Below are positions 6,877 through 10,870 of a DNA stretch of 10,870 nucleotides, piece by piece. Origin of the DNA: Alphaproteobacteria bacterium (GTDB lineage Bacteria > Pseudomonadota > Alphaproteobacteria > Rhizobiales > Rhizobiaceae); assembly GCA_030428345.1 (NCBI GenBank), contig JAUIBM010000044.1, positions 1 through 10,870 of the forward strand. The letters run 5' to 3'. The notes below the pieces were generated by a model, which did no database searches, was not told the origin of the DNA, and saw only the letters and a program-made list of their open reading frames with translations. The number at the start of each line of letters is the position of its first letter. Position 1 is the stretch's first letter. The translations under genes and the position numbers were made by a program.

Positions 6877-6938
6877 CGATGCATCGCCAGTCATGCATAT
6901 CGCAACGGAGTGATCCGTTCGCTGTGTGCTTTATCACA
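6877..6938. promoter_or_regulatory. Cluster of dyads in the creA to caspase-like gene intergenic region
   Basis: Three symmetric elements lie close together: CGATGCATCG, a perfect 10-base palindrome (6877-6886); AACGGA-GTGA-TCCGTT, a perfect 6-bp inverted repeat (6904-6919); and TGTGT-GCTTTA-TCACA (6923-6938), one mismatch from the CRP consensus TGTGA-N6-TCACA. None is followed by a T-tract, so operator function fits better than termination. The rest of 6770-6990 holds no gene that I can support. The link to either neighbouring gene is inferred. Confidence 0.3.
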
Positions 6939-6990
6939 AGCAGGGGACAGGCGCCATTGCGCCGCAGGCAGGCAAGGCCGTGCGGCGGCC

Positions 6991-7488
6991 CTATTGGGGC
7001 ACGCCGACGGGCGCGGGTCCGGAGCCGGGCTGGTAGAGCGGGACGGTGGAAATCGCCATCTTGGCCGAGCCGTCCTTCACCTGGCTGGTGTGGGACAGGT
7101 AGATCAGCGTCTTGTTCTTTTCATCGTAGATGCGCCGCACATAGAGCGACTTCCAGATCAGCGACCGGCTCTCGCGAAACACCCGCTCCCCGGCCTCGCC
7201 GCGCGCAATGTCGCCGATAACGATCGGCCCGGTCTGCCGGCAGGCGATGGAGGAATTTGAGGGATCCTCGAACCAGTTGCCCTTGGAAAGCCGGTCGAGC
7301 ACGCCCCTGTCGAAATAGGCGACGTGGCAGGTCACGCCTTGTACCTTGGGGTCGGTCACGGCGTCGATGACGATGTCATTGCCGATCCAGTCGACGCCGA
7401 CCTCGCCCACCTGCTGCGCGCCGGCCGGAAAAGACAGCCAGGCGGAAGCCAGCACCGCGAGAATGGTCGTTGCAAATTGAGATTTCAT
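6991..7488 (-). CDS. creA: CreA family periplasmic protein
   Basis: A 165-residue protein with a signal peptide (hydrophobic 8-20, cleavage after AGA at 24). The mature part matches the CreA family along its length: VGVDWIGND, IVIDAVTDPKVQGVTCHVAYF, SIACRQTGPI, FRESRSLIWKSLYVRRIYD, LIYLSHTSQVKDGSAKMAISTVP. Cys54 and Cys83 are the conserved pair and could form a disulfide. In E. coli creA lies with the creBC two-component genes, but its function is not known. A longer frame exists upstream, but AAGGGG at 7496-7501 sits seven bases before ATG 7488, which supports that start; ATG 7494 would be too close to it. It lies 96 bases downstream of urtE on the same strand, separated by a hairpin. Low read-through from the urt operon is possible. 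Confidence 0.92.
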   Translation of the reverse strand: MKSQFATTILAVLASAWLSFPAGAQQVGEVGVDWIGNDIVIDAVTDPKVQGVTCHVAYFDRGVLDRLSKGNWFEDPSNSSIACRQTGPIVIGDIARGEAGERVFRESRSLIWKSLYVRRIYDEKNKTLIYLSHTSQVKDGSAKMAISTVPLYQPGSGPAPVGVPQ

Positions 7489-7495
7489 CGTCATG

Positions 7496-7501
7496 CCCCT
7501 T
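7496..7501 (-). promoter_or_regulatory. Ribosome binding site deciding the creA start
   Basis: AAGGGG on the minus strand is seven bases from ATG 7488 but only one base from ATG 7494 and downstream of any earlier start. It therefore favours the shorter, 165-residue product, whose signal peptide starts immediately. Confidence 0.6.
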
Positions 7502-7529
7502 GTCTGCGCAGCGGTCGCGGCGCGCAATC

Positions 7530-7551
7530 TCCGCCCCGCATGTGGGGCGGA
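7530..7551 (-). terminator. Hairpin after urtE, possible terminator or attenuator
   Basis: A perfect 8-bp stem TCCGCCCC/GGGGCGGA with a 6-base loop lies about 33 bases after the urtE stop codon and about 40 bases before creA. In the minus direction it is followed by GATTGCGC, without a U-tract. It may therefore be a 3' end stabiliser or partial terminator rather than an efficient intrinsic one. Confidence 0.4.
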
Positions 7552-7584
7552 TGGCAGGGCTGTGCAAGTGCGAACTGACGGGGA

Positions 7585-8286
7585 TCAGACAGTCAGGTGC
7601 TTGCGCACTTCCGGCAGATCCAGCGTTTCCGCCGCGCCCGAATGCACGATCTCGCCGCGATCCATGATGTGGATGTCGTCGGCGAGCTCGCGGCAGAAAT
7701 CGAGAAACTGCTCGACCAGCAGGACGGAAATGCCCTGATCGTCGCGCAGGAAGCGGATCGCGCGGCCGATATCCTTGATGATCGAGGGCTGGATGCCCTC
7801 GGTCGGCTCGTCCAGCACCAGCAGCTTGGGGCGCGTCACCAGCGCCCGCCCGATCGCCAATTGCTGCTGCTGGCCGCCGGAAAGATCGCCGCCGCGACGG
7901 TTCATCATCTCCTTGAGGATGGGAAACAGCTCGAAGATATGCCCGGGAATGCTGCGGTCCTTGCGGGCAAGCCCGGCATAGCCGGTCTCCAGGTTTTCGC
8001 GCACGCTGAGCAGCGGAAAGATCTCGCGTCCTTGCGGCACGAAGCCGATCCCGGCCCGCGCCCGGTCATAGGAGGGAATGCGGCCGAGGGTCCGGCCGGC
8101 GAATTCGATGGTGCCGGAGGCCAGCGGGTGATGGCCGACAATGGCGCGCATCAGGCTGGTCTTGCCCACGCCGTTCCGGCCCAGGATGCACGTGATCCTG
8201 CCATTCGCCGCGGTGAACGACACATTGCGCAGGGCCTGCGCGGCTCCGTAGAAAAGGTTTGCGCCGGTAACGGTGAGTTCGCTCAT
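7585..8286 (-). CDS. urtE: Urea ABC transporter ATP-binding protein UrtE
   Basis: A 233-residue ABC ATPase with all motifs in order: Walker A GRNGVGKT (36-43), Q-loop FVPQGREIFP (Gln85), signature DLSGGQQQQLAIGRALV (from 134), Walker B KLLVLDE (154-160), and VEQF with Gln193 where most ABC ATPases have the H-loop His, as is normal for the LivF/UrtE branch. The TEGIQPSII segment after Walker B and the NLFYGAAQALR N-terminus are characteristic of UrtE. It pairs with UrtD on the cytoplasmic face to power urea uptake through UrtB/UrtC. The frame is open upstream to 8424, but that part overlaps urtD; ATG 8286, with AAAGGGA upstream, gives the normal N-terminus. Its ATG overlaps the stop of an 18-codon open frame (ATGA) that fills the gap after urtD. 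Confidence 0.95.
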   Translation of the reverse strand: MSELTVTGANLFYGAAQALRNVSFTAANGRITCILGRNGVGKTSLMRAIVGHHPLASGTIEFAGRTLGRIPSYDRARAGIGFVPQGREIFPLLSVRENLETGYAGLARKDRSIPGHIFELFPILKEMMNRRGGDLSGGQQQQLAIGRALVTRPKLLVLDEPTEGIQPSIIKDIGRAIRFLRDDQGISVLLVEQFLDFCRELADDIHIMDRGEIVHSGAAETLDLPEVRKHLTV

Positions 8287-8339
8287 TTCTGGCCGATCCC
8301 TTTGGGGAAGCTGTCGCTCGCGGTGATTGTCATGGCCAT
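8283..8339 (-). other. 18-codon open frame in the urtD-urtE gap
   Basis: Two bases after the urtD stop, ATG 8339 opens a frame encoding MAMTITASDSFPKGIGQK. It ends at a TGA (8285-8283) that overlaps the urtE ATG in an ATGA. Most of its codons end in G or C, like the neighbouring genes. The peptide has no recognised domain. It would keep ribosomes moving across the only non-overlapping junction of the operon, so translational coupling is the simplest idea; it could also be the relic of an older urtE start or chance. Confidence 0.3.
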
Positions 8340-8341
8340 CC

Positions 8342-9205
8342 CTACCGTCCCAGATAGACTTCGATGACGCGCGGATCCGCCGAAACATGGTCGAGCGAGC
8401 CTTCCGACAGCACCGATCCCTCATGCAGACAGGTGACCTTCACGCCAAGCTCGCGCACGAAGCCCATGTCGTGCTCGACGACGATGACGGAATGGGTCTG
8501 CGCGATCTCGCGCAGCAGCCTGGCCGTTTCCTCGGTTTCCGAATCGGTCATCCCGGCGACGGGTTCGTCGACCAGAAGCAGCTTGGGATCCTGCGCGAGC
8601 AGCATCCCGATCTCCAGCCATTGCTTCTGGCCGTGGCTGAGATTGGCGGCGAGATTGCCGCGCAGATGCGACAGCCGGATCGTCTCCAGGATCTCGCTCA
8701 TGCGCGCCTCATTGGCCGAGGTGCGGCGGTGGAACAGCGTGTTGAACACGCTGCGCGCGCCGGCAAGGGCGAGAGCCAGATTGTCCTCGACGCTGTGCCC
8801 CTCGAACACCGTCGGCTTCTGGAACTTGCGGCCGATGCCGAGCATGGCGATTTCGGATTCGTCATGCTGGGTCAGGTCGATGTCGCCCTTGAAGAAGACC
8901 TCGCCGGTATCGGGTCGCGTCTTGCCGGTGATGATGTCCATCATCGTCGTCTTGCCCGCGCCATTGGGTACGATGATCGCCCGCATCTCGACCTCGGCGA
9001 GCACGATCGACAGATTGTTGATCGCCCGGAACCCGTCAAACGAGACATTGACGCCGTTGAGATAGAGCAGGGTTTCCTTGCGCCGCGCGATTTCCGGGGA
9101 AGGGGGCTCAGGCGGCAGCTGGTCGCGCAGCGCATAGGGATGCGGCACGACGACGGGTGGCTTCACGGTGCTGGCCTGCGGTTCGTTGGGGGTGTTCATG
9201 GTCAT
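8342..9205 (-). CDS. urtD: Urea ABC transporter ATP-binding protein UrtD, with altered Walker A
   Basis: A 287-residue ABC ATPase. The first 45 residues are a Pro-rich extension; the ATPase domain then begins LLYLNGVNVSFDGF. Later motifs are intact: Q-loop GRKFQKPTVFE (Gln129), signature LSHGQKQWLEIGM (from 189), Walker B KLLLVDE (208-214), H-loop His245 in VVEHDM; these forms are typical of UrtD. Walker A, however, reads VPNGAGKTT (79-87): the first Gly of the GxxxxGK[ST] pattern is Val79, encoded by GTA at 8971-8969. One G-to-T change from GGA would explain it. The catalytic Lys85 and Thr86 remain. ATG 9205 overlaps the urtC stop (ATGA); ATG 9199 is an alternative with a better-spaced GGAG. 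The protein should dimerise with UrtE to drive urea import. Confidence 0.93.
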   Translation of the reverse strand: MTMNTPNEPQASTVKPPVVVPHPYALRDQLPPEPPSPEIARRKETLLYLNGVNVSFDGFRAINNLSIVLAEVEMRAIIVPNGAGKTTMMDIITGKTRPDTGEVFFKGDIDLTQHDESEIAMLGIGRKFQKPTVFEGHSVEDNLALALAGARSVFNTLFHRRTSANEARMSEILETIRLSHLRGNLAANLSHGQKQWLEIGMLLAQDPKLLLVDEPVAGMTDSETEETARLLREIAQTHSVIVVEHDMGFVRELGVKVTCLHEGSVLSEGSLDHVSADPRVIEVYLGR

Positions 9206-10401
9206 TCTCCCGCACCCTGCGCGGCCGCGGCTTGAGTCCCCGTCGCCTGCGGAAGGCTCAGATTGGCGTCGGTTCCCGCTTCCGCCGCCTGGCTGGCGCG
9301 GCGGGCCTTCAGCGCTCCCCAGCCATGCTGGATGGTTCCCACAATGCCCCTTGGCAGGAACAGGGTGACGAAGACGAACAATCCGCCGAGCGCGAACAGC
9401 CACAATTCGGGCAGCGCGCCGGTGAACCAGCTCTTGCCGGCATTGACCAGCAGCGCGCCGATGATCGGCCCGATGATGGTGCCCCTGCCGCCGACCGCCG
9501 TCCACACGACGATCTCGATCGAATTGGCCGGGGCGAATTCGCCCGGATTGATGATGCCGACCTGCGGCACATAGAGCGCGCCCGCTATTCCCGCCATCAC
9601 GGCCGAGAAGGTGAAGGCGAAGAGCTTCACCATGTCCGGGCGATAGCCCAGATAGCGCGTGCGGCTTTCCGCGTCGCGCACCGCGATCATCAGCTTGCCG
9701 AACTGCGAACCGGTGATCGCCGCGGTCAGCAGCACGCCCAGCGCAAGGGCCAGCGCGGTCGCCGCGAACAGCGCCGTGCGGGTTTCGTCGGACTGGATGT
9801 TGTAGCCCAGAATGTCCTTGAAGTCGGTCAGGCCGTTATTGCCGCCAAAGCCCATATCGTTGCGGAAGAAGGCGAGCAGCAGCGCATAGGTCATCGCCTG
9901 CGTGATGATCGAAAGATAGACGCCCGTGACGCGGCTGCGGAAGGCGAACCAGCCGAACACCAGCGCCAGCAGGCCGGGAGCGAGCATGACCATCAGCATC
10001 GCGAACCAGAACTGGTCGAAGCCGTACCAGTACCAGGGCAGTTCCTTCCAGTTGAGGAACACCATGAAGTCGGGCAGCACCGGATTTCCGTAGACGCCGC
10101 GCGAGCCGATCTGGCGCATCAGATACATGCCCATCGCATAGCCGCCCAGCGTGAAGAACGCGCCGTGGCCGAGCGAGAGAATGCCGCAATAGCCCCATAC
10201 CAGATCAAGCGAGAGCGCCAGCAGGGCATAGGTCAGGTATTTGCCGAACAGCGAGACGATATAGGTCGGCACATGCAGGGGATGCGTGGCCGGCAGCATC
10301 AGATTGGACGCCGGCACCAGCAAGGCGATCGCCACGATGATCAACAGCGTGACAAGGATCGGCCGGGTGAGCCCGCCATTGAGAAAATGCGATACGATCA
10401 T
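9202..10401 (-). CDS. urtC: Urea ABC transporter permease UrtC
   Basis: A 399-residue inner-membrane permease of the branched-chain amino acid/urea (LivM-like) class. Multiple hydrophobic segments start near residue 14 (PILVTLLIIVAIALLVP). The LSLGHGAFFTLGGYAMGMYLM motif near 70-90 is shared with LivM. The loop ELPWYWYGFDQFWFAM and FRNDMGFGGNNGLTDF are features of UrtC specifically. The cytoplasmic EAA-type loop, AVRDAESRTRYLGY, contacts the ATPases. The last 30 or so residues form an Ala/Gln-rich polar tail without family similarity that I can see. The frame is open upstream to 10566, but ATG 10401 is correct: it overlaps the urtB stop codon in an ATGA and opens directly into the first membrane segment. 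Its own stop overlaps urtD in the same way. Confidence 0.96.
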   Translation of the reverse strand: MIVSHFLNGGLTRPILVTLLIIVAIALLVPASNLMLPATHPLHVPTYIVSLFGKYLTYALLALSLDLVWGYCGILSLGHGAFFTLGGYAMGMYLMRQIGSRGVYGNPVLPDFMVFLNWKELPWYWYGFDQFWFAMLMVMLAPGLLALVFGWFAFRSRVTGVYLSIITQAMTYALLLAFFRNDMGFGGNNGLTDFKDILGYNIQSDETRTALFAATALALALGVLLTAAITGSQFGKLMIAVRDAESRTRYLGYRPDMVKLFAFTFSAVMAGIAGALYVPQVGIINPGEFAPANSIEIVVWTAVGGRGTIIGPIIGALLVNAGKSWFTGALPELWLFALGGLFVFVTLFLPRGIVGTIQHGWGALKARRASQAAEAGTDANLSLPQATGTQAAAAQGAGE

Positions 10402-10870
10402 GCCTCGATCGCCCTTCCCTTGAGCGCGAACAGCCCGCGCGGCCGCCTCTGGATGAACAGGATGATGAAGACGAGAACCAGGATCTTGCCCAGCACCGCC
10501 CCGGCATAGGGCTCCAGGAACTTGTTGACGATGCCGAGCGACAGCGCCCCCACCAGCGTGCCCCACAGATTGCCGACCCCGCCGAACACCACCACCATGA
10601 AGCTGTCGATGATGTAGCCCTGGCCCAGATTGGGCGAGACATTGTCGATCTGGCTGAGCGCCACGCCGGCCATTCCCGCGATGCCGGAGCCGAGCGCGAA
10701 GGTCAGCGCGTCAATCCAGGGGGTGCGGATGCCCATGGCCGAGGCCATGCGGCGGTTCTGGGTGACGGCGCGCATCTGCAGGCCCATGGGCGTGCGCTTC
10801 AGGATGACCAGCAAGAGCCCGAAGACCATCAGCGCGAAGACCAGGATCCAGAGCCGGTTCCAGGTGATCG
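10398..10870 (-). CDS. urtB: Urea ABC transporter permease UrtB, C-terminal part (5' truncated by window edge)
   Basis: About 156 C-terminal residues of a LivH-like permease are visible; the frame is open through the right edge of the window. Visible parts include a membrane segment (ILVFALMVFGLLLVIL), the EAA-type cytoplasmic loop TPMGLQMRAVTQNRRMASAMGI, which is typical of UrtB (QNR in place of the usual acidic pattern), and GSGIAGMAGVALSQIDNVSPNLGQGYIIDSF, the UrtB version of the LivH pore region. The chain ends after a last membrane segment with QRRPRGLFALKGRAIEA. With UrtC it forms the membrane channel for urea. The stop at 10398-10400 overlaps urtC. urtA, encoding the periplasmic binding protein, is expected further right, outside this window. 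Confidence 0.95.
   Translation of the reverse strand, partial: ITWNRLWILVFALMVFGLLLVILKRTPMGLQMRAVTQNRRMASAMGIRTPWIDALTFALGSGIAGMAGVALSQIDNVSPNLGQGYIIDSFMVVVFGGVGNLWGTLVGALSLGIVNKFLEPYAGAVLGKILVLVFIILFIQRRPRGLFALKGRAIEA

Noticed and set aside
6950..6990. Two 5-bp stems (GGCGC/GCGCC and GGCCG/CGGCC) after the creA stop
   Set aside because: Stems are short and lack a following T-tract, so a terminator cannot be supported.
9157..10509. 450-codon plus-strand frame opposite urtC
   Set aside because: It is Gln/Arg/His-rich shadow sequence antisense to an unmistakable permease gene.

Overview
The window is GC-rich, densely coding, and free of RNA genes, insertion sequences or CRISPR arrays. Protein sequence style (UrtB/C/D/E, CreA, a caspase-like protein with a peptidoglycan-binding module, the amidoligase/Anbu cluster) suggests an alphaproteobacterium, probably of the Hyphomicrobiales. 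This assignment is inference; no taxonomic marker gene is present.

Plus strand, 1-4967. The left part is a co-directional set known from comparative genomics as a peptide-synthesis/proteolysis cluster: the C-terminal end of a circularly permuted ATP-grasp protein (cut by the window edge), an alpha-E protein, a transglutaminase-fold cysteine peptidase, and Anbu, the bacterial proteasome-like Thr protease. All visible catalytic residues are intact. The ATP-grasp enzyme is thought to form peptide or amide bonds, perhaps on a small peptide, with the two peptidases trimming or recycling the product. An EamA/DMT transporter and a small secreted two-cysteine protein of unknown function follow on the same strand. 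The block ends at a strong intrinsic terminator (4938-4967). The gaps before the alpha-E and Anbu genes hold short open frames whose ends abut or overlap the flanking genes.

Minus strand, 4967-7488. A secreted caspase-like (C14) protein with a peptidoglycan-binding-like domain converges on the plus-strand block. Upstream of it, after about 220 non-coding bases with dyads and a possible promoter, lies a CreA-family periplasmic protein.

Minus strand, 7585-10870. A urea ABC transporter operon reads urtB (partial), urtC, urtD, urtE. urtB/urtC and urtC/urtD are linked by 4-base ATGA overlaps. An 18-codon open frame fills the urtD-urtE gap and also ends in an ATGA overlap. urtA would be outside the window to the right. 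No urease gene is visible here.

The most notable departures from expectation are a Val in place of the first Walker A Gly of UrtD, the short coupling frames in several operon gaps, and an unassigned 3' region (4613-4937) with a 21-bp imperfect tandem repeat and a perfect hairpin. I did not find a clearly new system; the cluster that comes closest (ATP-grasp/alpha-E/transglutaminase/Anbu) is already recognised as a conserved association, although its substrate is unsettled.
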